Assembly (NCBI RefSeq): GCF_002885975.1
Contig: NZ_POSP01000003.1
Span: forward strand, 2,232,001-2,296,000
Direction of reading: 5' to 3'
Origin: Paucibacter aquatile
Lineage (GTDB): Bacteria > Pseudomonadota > Gammaproteobacteria > Burkholderiales > Burkholderiaceae_C
DNA: 64,000 nucleotides
The stretch's first letter is position 1; every line of letters begins with the position of its first letter. Of the stretch, positions 24,699-33,760 are shown in pieces. The translations under genes were made by a program, and so were the position numbers. The notes beneath the pieces were generated by a model that saw only the letters and a list, made by a program, of their open reading frames with translations, was not told where the DNA came from and did not search any database.

Positions 24699-26021
24699 TC
24701 AGCTCAAACTCGCGAACGCATCCCGGGTCAGGTTCTCGGCCGGGCCTTCCGCACGGCAGACCACATCGTCTTCGATGCGGATGCCGCCGAAGCGGCTCAG
24801 GCGCTCGACCTTGGCCCAGTCCACGCTGGAGGCCGAGGCACTCGCGCGCAGCTGGCGCAGCAGGGTCGGGATGAAGTAGAGGCCCGGTTCGATGGTCACC
24901 ACCATGCCGGCCGCCAGGGGGCGGGTCAGGCGCAGATAGGGGTGGCCTTCTGGCTTGGGCGAAACGGCACCGGTTTCATCGGCCATGAAGCCGCCCGCAT
25001 CGTGCACCTGCAGGCCCAGCAAATGGCCGATGCCATGAGGGAAGAAAATGCTGGTCACGCGCTCGGCCAGCTGCGCTTCCACGCTCATGCGCACCAGGCC
25101 CTGGTCTTGCAGGATGGCGGCGATGCGGCGGTGGGTGCTCAGGTGGATGTCGCGGTAGTCCACCCCGGCGCGGACCTCGTCCACCAGCGCCAGCTGGGCT
25201 GACTCCATGGCGGCCAGCAAGGCGTCGAACTCGGCGCTGCCGGCACCACCGGCCGACCAGGTGCGCGTGATGTCCGAGGCATAACCGTTCACTTGCGCGC
25301 CCGCATCGATCAGGAAGCTGCGGCTCTGGGCCGGGCGCTGCGTGTCCTGGTACTGGTAGTGCAGCACGGCGCAATGTTCATTGAGCGCGACGATATTGCC
25401 GTAGGGCAGATCGCGGTCGGTGTGGCCGGCGGCGATCAGATAGGCACGGTGGATCTCAGCCTCCGAGCCGCCGGCCAGGAAGGCATCGCGCGCGGCCAGA
25501 TGGGCCGGCGCGGCGCGGCGCGAGGCGGCGCGCATCTGCTCCAGCTCGTAGGCCGTCTTGAAGGCGCGCTGGTAGTGCAGCAGATGGATCAGGTCTTGTG
25601 GGTTGTTGGGCACCACGCTTTCGAGCGCGGCATCGGCCTCGCCAATGATGGCCAGGCGGCCCGGCACCTGCAGATGGGCGGCGGCGTCTTCGGCGCGGCT
25701 GATGACGATCAGCTCCACATGCTGCACCCACTCACCAGTCGGCGCGCTGGGAGGCACATGCCAGTAATCGTCGGGCTGGTAGTAGACGACGCGCGGCTGG
25801 TGGCCGGGGCGCAGCAGCAGCCAGCTGTTGGGATGCTGGGTCAGCGGCAACCAATGCTTGAAATGCGGGTTGGGCTGGAACAGATAGGGCCGGTCGTCAA
25901 GGAAGGCGTACTTCTCGATGCCGGACGCGATCAGCAGCGCGTCAAAGCCGGTGCGCGCCAGGGCGCTTTCCAGCTGCGTTTGCAGCTGGGCCAGGTGTTG
26001 GGCGTAGGTCGTCGTGCTCAT
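24699..26021 (-). CDS. pepQ: Xaa-Pro dipeptidase (prolidase, M24B)
   Basis: Cytosolic metallopeptidase cleaving X-Pro dipeptides. The start at 26021 gives MSTTTYAQHLAQLQTQLESA; the open frame extends 21 codons further without a better site. Metal ligands of the pita-bread fold are visible: two Asp in IDAGAQVNGYASDITRTW, His in FFPHGIGHLLGLQVHD, Glu in VVTIEPGLYFIP and Glu in GGIRIEDDVV. The N-terminal domain carries YLFQPNPHFKHWLPLT, typical of the PepQ/OPAA subgroup. About 440 residues. Confidence 0.94.
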   Translation of the reverse strand: MSTTTYAQHLAQLQTQLESALARTGFDALLIASGIEKYAFLDDRPYLFQPNPHFKHWLPLTQHPNSWLLLRPGHQPRVVYYQPDDYWHVPPSAPTGEWVQHVELIVISRAEDAAAHLQVPGRLAIIGEADAALESVVPNNPQDLIHLLHYQRAFKTAYELEQMRAASRRAAPAHLAARDAFLAGGSEAEIHRAYLIAAGHTDRDLPYGNIVALNEHCAVLHYQYQDTQRPAQSRSFLIDAGAQVNGYASDITRTWSAGGAGSAEFDALLAAMESAQLALVDEVRAGVDYRDIHLSTHRRIAAILQDQGLVRMSVEAQLAERVTSIFFPHGIGHLLGLQVHDAGGFMADETGAVSPKPEGHPYLRLTRPLAAGMVVTIEPGLYFIPTLLRQLRASASASSVDWAKVERLSRFGGIRIEDDVVCRAEGPAENLTRDAFASLS

Positions 26022-26058
26022 GGCTGCGGATTGTCGGCCATGGCGGGCTGAAGAATGC

Positions 26059-26622
26059 TCAGCCTTCGCGGTCCCAGACCACACCTTCTTCGGTCAAGAC
26101 GGCATCCAGCGGCACATCATGCGGCTCGGCCTTGAGCATGGGCAGAAAGCCATGGGCATAGCCCACCCCCGCCGTGGCCGGCCGCGGCTGCAGCTCGGCC
26201 AGAGTGCGGTCCATGAAACCACCGCCATAACCCAGACGCAGGCCGAAGGGCCCGAAACCCACACAGGGCACCAGCAGCAGCTGCGGCTCAAACGTGGCGG
26301 TGTCCTTGGGCTTGGGGATGCCGTAGGCATCGTCCTCCATCGGGCAGCCGGGATACCAGACGTGGAAGCGCAGCGTGCCGTGCTCCTTGTCCACCACCGG
26401 CAGGCCGATGCGTCGATCCGGGTGCGCCTCGCTCCAGCGGTACAGCGCCGGCAGCGGATCGAACTCGCCCTTGATCGGCCAGTAAGCGCCAATGGTCAAT
26501 TCACGCCGCCGCACCAGCCAGACCCGCAGCACGCTTTGCAATTGCTCGGCCAGCTCCAGCCGGTGGGGCAGGTTCAGGCGATCCTGGATCAGCTTGTGGC
26601 GCAAGGCGGCGCGGTCGTTCAT
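26059..26622 (-). CDS. 5-Formyltetrahydrofolate cyclo-ligase, copy 1
   Basis: ATP-dependent conversion of 5-formyl-THF to methenyl-THF. Key blocks are IGAYWPIKGEFDPLPAL, VPCVGFGPFGLRLGYGGGFMDRTL (the ATP/Mg glycine-rich motif) and PHDVPLDAVLTEEGV near the end. About 187 residues from ATG 26622. An in-frame GTG at 26628 is better placed relative to AGGGAG upstream and is an alternative start. A second, longer cyclo-ligase gene lies at 29624-30307. It follows closely on pepQ's promoter side on the same strand. Confidence 0.9.
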   Translation of the reverse strand: MNDRAALRHKLIQDRLNLPHRLELAEQLQSVLRVWLVRRRELTIGAYWPIKGEFDPLPALYRWSEAHPDRRIGLPVVDKEHGTLRFHVWYPGCPMEDDAYGIPKPKDTATFEPQLLLVPCVGFGPFGLRLGYGGGFMDRTLAELQPRPATAGVGYAHGFLPMLKAEPHDVPLDAVLTEEGVVWDREG

Positions 26623-26731
26623 GTCCACTGACAACTCCCTGGGAACATTCGGGCAGGCAATTCGGAAGGCCCCGCGATTGTGAGCGGACTTCGCGCCGCG
26701 CCCAGGCAGGAACAGCCCCTATATTTGACCC

Positions 26732-27130
26732 ATGTCCAAGGATTCCCAAGAACTGCTCCACCACAGCCTGGAGCTGCTGGCCCCGCTGGGGCCGCTGCGC
26801 AGCCGACGCATGTTTGGCGGCTGGGGCATTTATGTCGACGACATCTTCATCGCCCTGATTGCCTTCGATCAGCTCTACCTGAAAGCCGACGCCGAAAGCC
26901 GGCCGCAGTTCGAAGCCGCCGGCTGCGCGCCCTTCCAGTACGAGCGCGAAGGTCAGGTCTTGAGCCTGGGCTATTTTGTGGCGCCCGAGGAGGCCATGGA
27001 GTCCCCCGCTCTGATGGTGCCCTGGGCGCGCCTGGCCTTGGGGGCCGCGTTGCGGGCGCGGGCGAGCAAGGCCCCAAAACCTGCGGCGAAAAAGAAGCCG
27101 GCCGCCGCCAAGAAGGCAGCGCCGCGCTGA
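26732..27130 (+). CDS. TfoX N-terminal domain protein
   Basis: A 132-residue protein. Residues 1-100 form a TfoX_N domain (SRRMFGGWGIYVDDIFIALI, LYLKADAESRPQFEAAGC, SLGYFVAPEEAME). The tail is Lys/Ala/Pro-rich (KKKPAAAKKAAPR), as in DNA-associated proteins. The C-terminal TfoX domain found in competence regulators is absent, so a role in competence should not be assumed. Single gene divergent from cyclo-ligase copy 1. Confidence 0.87.
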   Translation: MSKDSQELLHHSLELLAPLGPLRSRRMFGGWGIYVDDIFIALIAFDQLYLKADAESRPQFEAAGCAPFQYEREGQVLSLGYFVAPEEAMESPALMVPWARLALGAALRARASKAPKPAAKKKPAAAKKAAPR

Positions 27131-27160
27131 AGTGCGGCCTCAGGTTTCAGACGTCAAGCC

Positions 27161-27493
27161 TCAGGCTGCCGCCAGGCAGCCCATGGCATTCCGCTCCTGA
27201 GCCGCCGCGCGCCGCTCACCCAGCCGCGCCTGCAGCGCCGGGCAGGCCGAGGGCGGCACCAGCAGTTGGAAGTCGGCCTGCGGCCAGGCCTCGATCACCA
27301 CCTGGCTGCCCGAGGCCAGGGCCAAGGATTGACCGGCCTGCAGCCAGACATCCTCTGAAGGTGCGTCGGGGCAGCCAGGCTGGGTCAACCAGAGGCGGCC
27401 GCTGCTCACGCGCAGCTCGCGCGCCCCGGGGCCGATCTTGAAACTCAGGGCCTCGCCCTCGGCCAGGCGCCACAATGCTTGCGATTCACTCAT
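27161..27493 (-). CDS. DUF2917 family protein
   Basis: A 110-residue protein from ATG 27493 (MSESQALWRLAEGEALSFKI). The DUF2917 pattern is seen in LRVSSGRLWLTQPG, DVWLQAGQSLALASGSQVVI and EAWPQADFQLL, a small cupin-like beta fold. Function is unknown. DUF2917 genes are often found beside LysR regulators in Burkholderiales; here it is divergent from one across 134 bp that contain a CTCATG/CATGAG palindrome. Confidence 0.8.
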   Translation of the reverse strand: MSESQALWRLAEGEALSFKIGPGARELRVSSGRLWLTQPGCPDAPSEDVWLQAGQSLALASGSQVVIEAWPQADFQLLVPPSACPALQARLGERRAAAQERNAMGCLAAA

Positions 27494-27546
27494 GATTACT
27501 GCTCCCGCTGTTCCCGTCCCGAGGTGACACAGACCTTGCAAACACC

Positions 27547-27560
27547 CTCATGGACATGAG
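27547..27560. promoter_or_regulatory. Palindrome CTCATG-GA-CATGAG, candidate LysR operator
   Basis: Perfect 6+2+6 inverted repeat between the divergent DUF2917 and LysR genes, the usual position for a LysR-type binding site controlling both. Confidence 0.4.
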
Positions 27561-27627
27561 TGAATACTAGGGTTCCCCCGGAGCGGCGTCCAATGAGACT
27601 GCCGCAGACGATTGATACCATTCGCGC

Positions 27628-28701
27628 ATGAATGGCAAGCACCCCTCCGACCCGCAACCCGCGCGGCTGCCCCTGTCCAGCCGGCAGCGGCCGCTGTCCA
27701 TCGGCCCTCTGCGCGCCTTCGAGGCGGTGGCCCGTCTGCTCAGTTTTCGCGCCGCGGCTGAAGAGCTGCACCTGACCCAATCGGCCATCAGCCGCCAGAT
27801 CCGATCGCTGGAGGACGAGATCGGCTGCACCTTGTTCCTGCGCGGCACGCGTTTCGTGGAACTGAGCGCCGACGGCGCGGTGTTGCGCCAGCAGGTCCTG
27901 CCTTTGCTCGAACGGCTGGATCAGACAGTGCGCCAGATCCGCCAGTCGCGCGGCCGGCGTGTGGTCAATGTGACCACTTTTGCCTCCTTCGCCTCGCTCT
28001 GGCTGATCCCGCGGCTGGAGGCTTTCCAGCGCGAACATCCGGACATCGACATCCGCGTCTCGGCCAATGATGTGGTGATCGATCTCGACGACAGCGAGTT
28101 CGACGTGGCCCTGCGTTACATCTCGAAAGAACAGACGCCGCCCGGTGCCGAGCGCCTGTTCGGCGAGACGCTGACCCCGGCCATCGGCCGCTGGGCCGCC
28201 GAGCGCGCCGCGGCCGGTGAAGCCCCTCCCCTGCGCCGACCGGCCGATCTGGCCGCCTACAGCCTGGCCGAAGAAGACGACTCGCGCGCCAGCACCGAAT
28301 ACCTGGGCTGGCGCCGTTGGCTGCGCACGCATGGCGTGGGCGAGCTGCAGCCGCGCCGCTGGATGTACCTCAACTTCACCTACCAGCAAGTGCAAGCAGC
28401 CCTGGCCGGACAAGCGGTGGCACTGGCGCGCGTGGCCCTGGTCAGCGAACAGCTGCATCGCGGCGATCTGGTCGAGCCCTTCGGCCCGGCCGGCCGCATG
28501 AGCAGCCCCATCTCCTACTGGCAGCTGCAATCCCGCCACAGCCGCGAGCGCACCGAAGTGCGCCAGTTCTGCGACTGGGTCAGCGCGCAGGCGGCGCAGA
28601 CACGGGCGGACATTGGCGAGGCCGACGCAACAGCCGAAGCAGCCGAAGCAGCAGCCAACACAGCAAGCGAATCAGAAAGCAACAGGCCCGCCGAGGCCTG
28701 A
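27628..28701 (+). CDS. LysR family transcriptional regulator (GcvA-like)
   Basis: N-terminal winged helix-turn-helix begins about residue 25 (RPLSIGPLRAFEAVARLLSF, LTQSAISRQIRSLEDEIGC, FLRGTRFVELSADG). The substrate-binding domain has VVNVTTFASFASLWLIPRLE, DDSEFDVALRYISKEQ and YLNFTYQQVQAALAGQAVAL, the pattern of the GcvA subgroup. It ends in a long Ala/Glu-rich low-complexity tail (TAEAAEAAANTASESES). About 357 residues, longer than the usual 300 because of both ends. Probably controls the divergent DUF2917 gene. Confidence 0.92.
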   Translation: MNGKHPSDPQPARLPLSSRQRPLSIGPLRAFEAVARLLSFRAAAEELHLTQSAISRQIRSLEDEIGCTLFLRGTRFVELSADGAVLRQQVLPLLERLDQTVRQIRQSRGRRVVNVTTFASFASLWLIPRLEAFQREHPDIDIRVSANDVVIDLDDSEFDVALRYISKEQTPPGAERLFGETLTPAIGRWAAERAAAGEAPPLRRPADLAAYSLAEEDDSRASTEYLGWRRWLRTHGVGELQPRRWMYLNFTYQQVQAALAGQAVALARVALVSEQLHRGDLVEPFGPAGRMSSPISYWQLQSRHSRERTEVRQFCDWVSAQAAQTRADIGEADATAEAAEAAANTASESESNRPAEA

Positions 28702-28707
28702 ATCCGG

Positions 28708-29616
28708 CTAGAGCCGGGCCCAGGACGCCGTCTTGCTATTGAAGAAGCCCGACTGCGTGTAGGCCTTGCGCACCACGCCTTGTTGCAGCAGACGCTGCAG
28801 GCCGATGTCCAAAGCGCTGCGCAGGCCGAAGCCTTGCGGGTGCTCGCGCGCCAGCAGGTAGTGGCGGGTGCCGCGCAGGCTGATCTTGAGGCCCGGGATC
28901 GGCACCAGGCGCACCTTGCCCACGGTCAGCGACAGATCGGGCGTGGCCTGGAAAGGCGCCAGCAGCAGATCGGCCCGGCCCGCCTCCACCATGCGCGGCA
29001 TCAGCTCCCAGTTGGTGACGTGCTGGCGCCGGTGGATGCCCAGTTGTTCCAGCGTCGCCCAGTCGACCACCCAGTTGCGGTTGGACAGCACGCTCAAGGC
29101 CTGCACATCGGCCAAGCTGCGCGCGCTCAGGGCCTGGCGGTTGCTCTCGACGGTGTACAGGCCGGCCTCGAACTCGCCCATCTGCACCATGGGGCGGCTC
29201 AGCATCACGCCCGGGCCAGCGCCGGCAATGTCCTGCTCCCAGTAGGTGGTGGCGCTGCAAATCAGGCGGCCGGAGCTGATCTCGCGCAAGAGGCGCTCGC
29301 CCGAGGGCATGTCGACAAACTCAAGCGGCTGGGCCCAGCCGCCCAGGGCCAAAGCCTGGTGCAGCAGCACCACCTCGACCACATCGCGGCGCGAGTGCGG
29401 GCCGGAAAAATCGCTGAGGGTCAACGGGTCTCGGCGGTTCAGAAAACGGCCGTAGTCGACCATCACATCGGCCGGAACCGCAGCCTGTATGGAGCTCGGC
29501 ACGGCCTCGCCCGCCATGGCCTCGGATGGCGGCAAGACTGCAGCAGACAGGGCCGACAGCGCACGGCCCAGGCAGCTCCGGCGGCTCAGCGCGCCCTTCA
29601 ACTCGCACACTCCCAC
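28708..29616 (-). CDS. Periplasmic substrate-binding-protein-like, probable Tat export
   Basis: The N-terminus has a twin-arginine motif (LSRRSCLGRALSALSAAVLP), suggesting Tat export. The mature part resembles type-II periplasmic binding proteins of the SBP_bac_3 type. It has an N-terminal lobe to about residue 130, VESNRQALSARSLADVQALS, WELMPRMVEAGRADLLLAPF and a closing block LQRLLQQGVVRKAYTQSGFF. About 302 residues. No transporter genes adjoin it, so the role is more likely sensing or an orphan binding protein. Its ligand is unknown. Convergent with the LysR gene, 6 bp between the stops. Confidence 0.72.
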   Translation of the reverse strand: MGVCELKGALSRRSCLGRALSALSAAVLPPSEAMAGEAVPSSIQAAVPADVMVDYGRFLNRRDPLTLSDFSGPHSRRDVVEVVLLHQALALGGWAQPLEFVDMPSGERLLREISSGRLICSATTYWEQDIAGAGPGVMLSRPMVQMGEFEAGLYTVESNRQALSARSLADVQALSVLSNRNWVVDWATLEQLGIHRRQHVTNWELMPRMVEAGRADLLLAPFQATPDLSLTVGKVRLVPIPGLKISLRGTRHYLLAREHPQGFGLRSALDIGLQRLLQQGVVRKAYTQSGFFNSKTASWARL

Positions 29617-29623
29617 AAGCGGC

Positions 29624-30307
29624 TCAAGGCGAAATCACCTCGCGCTCAGTCAGCACCAGGGTCAAGGCCTGGTCATGCGGCTCGACGGCAAAGGACGCCT
29701 CGCCCAAGCTCCAGGCCAGACCGATGCTGGTGACGCCTGGGTGGGCCGCCAACCAACGGTCGTAATAGCCGCCGCCATAGCCCAGTCGGTAGCCCTCGCG
29801 GGTGAAGCCCACGCAAGGCACCAGCACCACATCAGGCACCACCACCGCCCCCTTGCTGCTCGGAATGCCGCACTCGTCCAGCAGTGCCGGCGCCGGGCCG
29901 TCGAGCGGGCCATCCCAGCGGCGGTAGTCCATGCGGCGCGGCGATTTGTAGGCAAACGGCAGAGCGAACTGCAGGGGCTCGGCAGGACCGTCATCGTCGA
30001 AGGCTTCGTCGTCGTCCTCATCGGCGGCGGCTTCGGTCTCCAGCATAGCGGCCAGGTTCAGCAGATGCGGGCCGGGATTGAACTCGCCGTCCAGCGGCCA
30101 ATAGACCCCCAGGCATTGCGGCGCCAGCTGGCGCAGCAGCTCACGCAGCTGCAAGCCCAGCGCTGCACTCGCGGCATGAGCGGTCGGGGTGGCCAACCAG
30201 GCGCTGCGCTGGGCCAACAATTGCGCGCGCAGGGCCGGTCGCTCGTGAGACAGTGTGGTGTGTGCGGATAAAGCAGACGATGAAGGCGAAGCCGGTGTAT
30301 CGCTCAT
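29624..30307 (-). CDS. 5-Formyltetrahydrofolate cyclo-ligase, copy 2
   Basis: Second member of the family in the window, starting at ATG 30307 (MSDTPASPSSSALSAHTT). Key blocks are LGVYWPLDGEFNPGPHLLNL, VLVPCVGFTREGYRLGYGGG with YYDRWL, and EPHDQALTLVLTEREVI. An acidic insertion (EDDDEAFDDDG) in the middle is not in copy 1. About 227 residues against the usual 190. Open sequence continues far upstream but is antisense to the lytic transglycosylase. Divergent from that gene across 102 bp. Confidence 0.9.
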   Translation of the reverse strand: MSDTPASPSSSALSAHTTLSHERPALRAQLLAQRSAWLATPTAHAASAALGLQLRELLRQLAPQCLGVYWPLDGEFNPGPHLLNLAAMLETEAAADEDDDEAFDDDGPAEPLQFALPFAYKSPRRMDYRRWDGPLDGPAPALLDECGIPSSKGAVVVPDVVLVPCVGFTREGYRLGYGGGYYDRWLAAHPGVTSIGLAWSLGEASFAVEPHDQALTLVLTEREVISP

Positions 30308-30409
30308 GAGGCGCAGTCCTTGCGCAAGCGCGGCCCACTGGGCCCGCCTGGATCCGTGTGATGTGGAAGAAACAACAAAGCAGTCGCAGTCGCAGAAAGC
30401 AGTGGGACC

Positions 30410-32590
30410 ATGTTCTTGGCAGTATATGAAGCAGAAGTGAGGACTCAGGCTGGGGATGCCCCCGATCGCCGCGCAGGCCGTGTGCGTCCATGGGCCTTGG
30501 CCCTGGCGGCCTGTGCGATTGCCGGAGGCTTCGGCTCGGGCGCAGCGCCGGCCCGGGCCCAAAGCAACCCGGCCCTTGTGAGTACCAGCGCCAGCCCGGA
30601 GCTGATCCTGGAAGCCCAGGACACCTTGCGCCAGAAGAACCGCGCCCGACTCTCGGCCTTGAATGCAGCAGCGCAGGAGCTCAAACACCCGCTGGCCCCC
30701 TGGGTCGACTACTGGCAGATCGGCCAGCGCCTGGCCGAAGCCGCGCAGCCCGAGCTGGACGCTTTCTACGCCCGCTGGCCCGGCTCCTACGTCGAAGACC
30801 GCCTGCGCAACGACTGGCTGCTCGAACTGGGGCGCCGCCGCGACTGGAAGAACTTCGCCAAGGACCACGCCGCCTACCAGATGCGCGACGACCGCGAGGT
30901 CGCCTGCTACGCCCTGCTGGCCGAGCATTTCAACGGCCGGCCCGTGGCGCGCGAAGCGGCCCGCGCCGCCTGGCTCGCGCAACGCGAGGCCAGCGAAGGC
31001 TGTGGTCTGCTGGCCAGCACCTGGCTGGACCAGAAGCAGTTCAACCAGGCCGACCTCTGGCTCAAGCTGCGACTCTCGCTTGAATCGCTCAAGCTGCCGG
31101 CCGCACGTCAAGCCGCCAGCCTGCTGGGCAAGCCCGTGGAGCTGGCCCTGAAAGAGTTGCTCGACAACCCTGCGCGCTACATGGCGCGCAAGGCGCGCGG
31201 CGGCCCCCGGCAGAACACCGAACTGGCCACCCTGGGACTGATGCGGCTGGCGGCCACCGACCCGGGCGCTGCGGCCGAGGCCATGAACAAGCGCTGGCAG
31301 CGCGAGCTGCCGCAAGACCTGCAGGCCTGGGCCTGGGCGCAAATCGGTCGCCAAGCGGCCTTCAAGCTGCAAGCCGAGGCCAGCGATCACTTCGAGCGCG
31401 CGCTCAAGCTCCAGGGGCGACTGGCACCTGAGTGGAGCGAAGAGACCCGCGCCTGGATCGTGCGCGCCGCCCTGCGCAGCGGCCGCTGGACCCAGGCCCT
31501 GCAAGGTCTGGATCTGCTGACCGGCGCCGATGAAGGCCTGCGTCACGGCCGCGAGGCCCGTGAGGCCCGCCAGGCCCGCGAGCTGCGCGAAGCGCGCGAC
31601 CTGCCGCCCTGGCCCTACTGGCGCGCACGCGCCCTGCTGGCCACGGCCGCGCCGGGCGCCGCCGGCGAAGCGCAGCGGGACGAAGCGCGCAAGCTGTTGC
31701 AGACCATGGCCGAAGCTCCCCAGGCCGCCCTGCACTACTACGGCCGCCTGGCCGCCGAAGAGCTGGGCCTGCAGCCCGCCCTGCCGCCCGCCCCCAGCGC
31801 CTTGAGCCCGACCGAGCGCAACCAGGCGCAAGCCCACCCGGGCCTGGGCCGGGCTTTGATGCTGATCCAGCTGGGCTTGCGCAGCGAGGGCAACCGCGAA
31901 TGGAACTTCTCCCTGCGCGGCCTGAACGACCGCGAGCTGCGCGCCGCCGCCCAGCTGGCCTGCGAGCGCGAACTCTGGGACCGCTGCATCAACAGCAGCG
32001 ACCGCAGCCGCCAGGAGTTCGACCTGGCCCAGCGCTTCCCCACCCCGTTCCGCAACGCCCTGCTCGGTCAAGCCCGCGAGGCCGGCCTGGACCCGGCCTT
32101 TGTCTACGGCCTGATCCGCCAGGAGTCGCGCTTCATCGCCGACGCCCGCTCATCTGTCGGCGCCACGGGCCTGATGCAGGTGATGCCGGCCACGGCGCGC
32201 TGGACGGCCAAGAAGGCCGGCCTCAGCTACAGCCCCGAGCTGATGAAGACGCAGGACTTCAATCTGCGCATCGGCACCCATTACCTGAAGCTGGTGCTTG
32301 ATGACTTCGGCGGCTCCTACGCCATGGCCGCAGCCGCCTACAACGCCGGCCCGGGCCGCCCGCGCCGCTGGCGCGATGGCCCTGTGCTGGAGGCGGCCAT
32401 CTGGGCCGAGAACGTGCCCTTTCTGGAAACCCGCGACTATGTGAAAAAGGTGCTGACCAACAGCGCGGTCTACGCCCAGCTGCTGGGCCTGGGCCCCGAG
32501 GCCAGCAGCCTCAAGGGCCGCCTGGGGCGCAGCATCGGCCCGCGCAGCGCAGGCACCGACATCGTTCCCGAGGAGCAGCCCCTGCCATGA
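30410..32590 (+). CDS. slt: Soluble lytic murein transglycosylase (Slt70-type)
   Basis: Periplasmic muramidase-like enzyme making 1,6-anhydro ends in peptidoglycan. A signal peptide lies near the start (PWALALAACAIAGG...PARAQS). A long alpha-helical superhelical U/L domain follows to about residue 530. The SLT catalytic domain has Glu in GLIRQESRFIADARSSVGA, then GLMQVMPATARW, FNLRIGTHYLKLVLDDFGGS and AAAAYNAGPGRPRRW. About 726 residues from ATG 30410; a GTG near 30480 (VRPWALALAAC) would give a more compact signal peptide. It overlaps the next gene by ATGA. Confidence 0.92.
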   Translation: MFLAVYEAEVRTQAGDAPDRRAGRVRPWALALAACAIAGGFGSGAAPARAQSNPALVSTSASPELILEAQDTLRQKNRARLSALNAAAQELKHPLAPWVDYWQIGQRLAEAAQPELDAFYARWPGSYVEDRLRNDWLLELGRRRDWKNFAKDHAAYQMRDDREVACYALLAEHFNGRPVAREAARAAWLAQREASEGCGLLASTWLDQKQFNQADLWLKLRLSLESLKLPAARQAASLLGKPVELALKELLDNPARYMARKARGGPRQNTELATLGLMRLAATDPGAAAEAMNKRWQRELPQDLQAWAWAQIGRQAAFKLQAEASDHFERALKLQGRLAPEWSEETRAWIVRAALRSGRWTQALQGLDLLTGADEGLRHGREAREARQARELREARDLPPWPYWRARALLATAAPGAAGEAQRDEARKLLQTMAEAPQAALHYYGRLAAEELGLQPALPPAPSALSPTERNQAQAHPGLGRALMLIQLGLRSEGNREWNFSLRGLNDRELRAAAQLACERELWDRCINSSDRSRQEFDLAQRFPTPFRNALLGQAREAGLDPAFVYGLIRQESRFIADARSSVGATGLMQVMPATARWTAKKAGLSYSPELMKTQDFNLRIGTHYLKLVLDDFGGSYAMAAAAYNAGPGRPRRWRDGPVLEAAIWAENVPFLETRDYVKKVLTNSAVYAQLLGLGPEASSLKGRLGRSIGPRSAGTDIVPEEQPLP

Positions 32591-33603
32591 GCATCGCCAT
32601 CGATTCGAGCAGCCCGTCCATCCTGATCCTGGGCGGCAGCGGTTTCATCGGCCGCGCCCTGTGCGAGCAGCTGGTGCAGGCCCAGGGCGGCCGCGCCCGC
32701 ATCACCGTGCCTACGCGCCGCCTGGGCCACGCGCCGGGCCTGCAAGCCATCCAGAGCCTGCCCGGGCTGACCGTGCTGCAGGCCGATGTGCACCGGCCCG
32801 AGACCCTGCAAGCCCTGGTGGCCGGCCACGAGGTGGTGGTCAATCTGATCGCCATCCTGCAAGGCAGCGAGGCCCAGTTCCAGCGCAACCATGTGCAGCT
32901 GCCGCGCCAGATCGCGGCCGCCTGCCGGGCGGCCGGCGTGCGCCGCCTGATCCACATCAGCGCCCTCGGCGTGGGCGCCACGGTCGATGGGCAGACCGAG
33001 GGCCCTTCGCGTTATCTGCGCTCCAAGGCCGAGGGCGAGGCGGTGCTGCAGACCTCGCCCGATCTGGACCTCAGCATCCTGCGCCCCTCGGTGGTGTTCG
33101 GCGCGGGTGATCGCTTCGTCAACCTGTTCGCCAAGCTGCAGGCCCTGTTCCCGCTGATGCCGCTGGCGGGCGCCGAGGCGCGTTTTCAGCCGGTCTGGGT
33201 GGAGGATGTGGCGGCGGCCATCCGGCGCTGCATCGCCGACCCGGCCACCATCGGCCAGACCTACGAGATCGCCGGCCCCGAGGTGCTGAGCCTGGCCGAG
33301 ATCGTGCGCCGGGCCGGCCGCTGGAGCGGCCACCCGCGCCCCATCCTGCCCCTGCCCGCGCCCCTGGCCTGGGCACAGGCGCTGATGATGGAGCTGATGC
33401 CGGGCGAGCCGCTGATGTCGCGTGACAACCTGGGCTCCATGCGCGTGCCCAATGTGGCCGGTCTCAGCGGCCCGGCCCTGCCGGGCCTGGCCGAGCTGGG
33501 CATCGCGCCCAGCGCCATGGCGGCCGTGGCGCCCGACTACCTGCGGCCCGAGCAACAGGGCTGCGGACGGCTCGATGCCTGGCGCATGAAGGCGGGGCGC
33601 TGA
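32587..33603 (+). CDS. NDUFA9-like NAD(P)-binding epimerase/dehydratase family protein
   Basis: Extended short-chain dehydrogenase fold with ILILGGSGFIGRALCEQL as the Rossmann dinucleotide motif, RRLIHISALGVGA at the usual Ser position, and YLRSKAEGEAVLQ carrying the Lys of the degenerate YxxxK site. SILRPSVVFGAGDRFVNLFA and FQPVWVEDVAAAI follow. This set marks the NDUFA9/complex I-associated subgroup of NAD(P)-dependent epimerases. About 338 residues. It starts within the slt stop region (ATGA), indicating translational coupling. Substrate unknown. Confidence 0.85.
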   Translation: MSIAIDSSSPSILILGGSGFIGRALCEQLVQAQGGRARITVPTRRLGHAPGLQAIQSLPGLTVLQADVHRPETLQALVAGHEVVVNLIAILQGSEAQFQRNHVQLPRQIAAACRAAGVRRLIHISALGVGATVDGQTEGPSRYLRSKAEGEAVLQTSPDLDLSILRPSVVFGAGDRFVNLFAKLQALFPLMPLAGAEARFQPVWVEDVAAAIRRCIADPATIGQTYEIAGPEVLSLAEIVRRAGRWSGHPRPILPLPAPLAWAQALMMELMPGEPLMSRDNLGSMRVPNVAGLSGPALPGLAELGIAPSAMAAVAPDYLRPEQQGCGRLDAWRMKAGR

Positions 33604-33760
33604 GGCGAAGCCCAAGGCCCGCCGCGGGCATGCATTGATGCGTTCAGCGCATCAAGCTCATGCGTGAATATCAGCGGCCTGGCTTTCAGTTTCAGCGGCC
33701 TGGCTCGCTAAGCTGGCCGCTCTTTGCAAGCCCGTCCGACGACCAGAAAGAACCCACCCC

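Noticed and set aside
29624..32071. An 815-codon minus-strand frame reading through into the cyclo-ligase
   Set aside because: Only the last 227 codons match the cyclo-ligase; the upstream part is antisense to the lytic transglycosylase.
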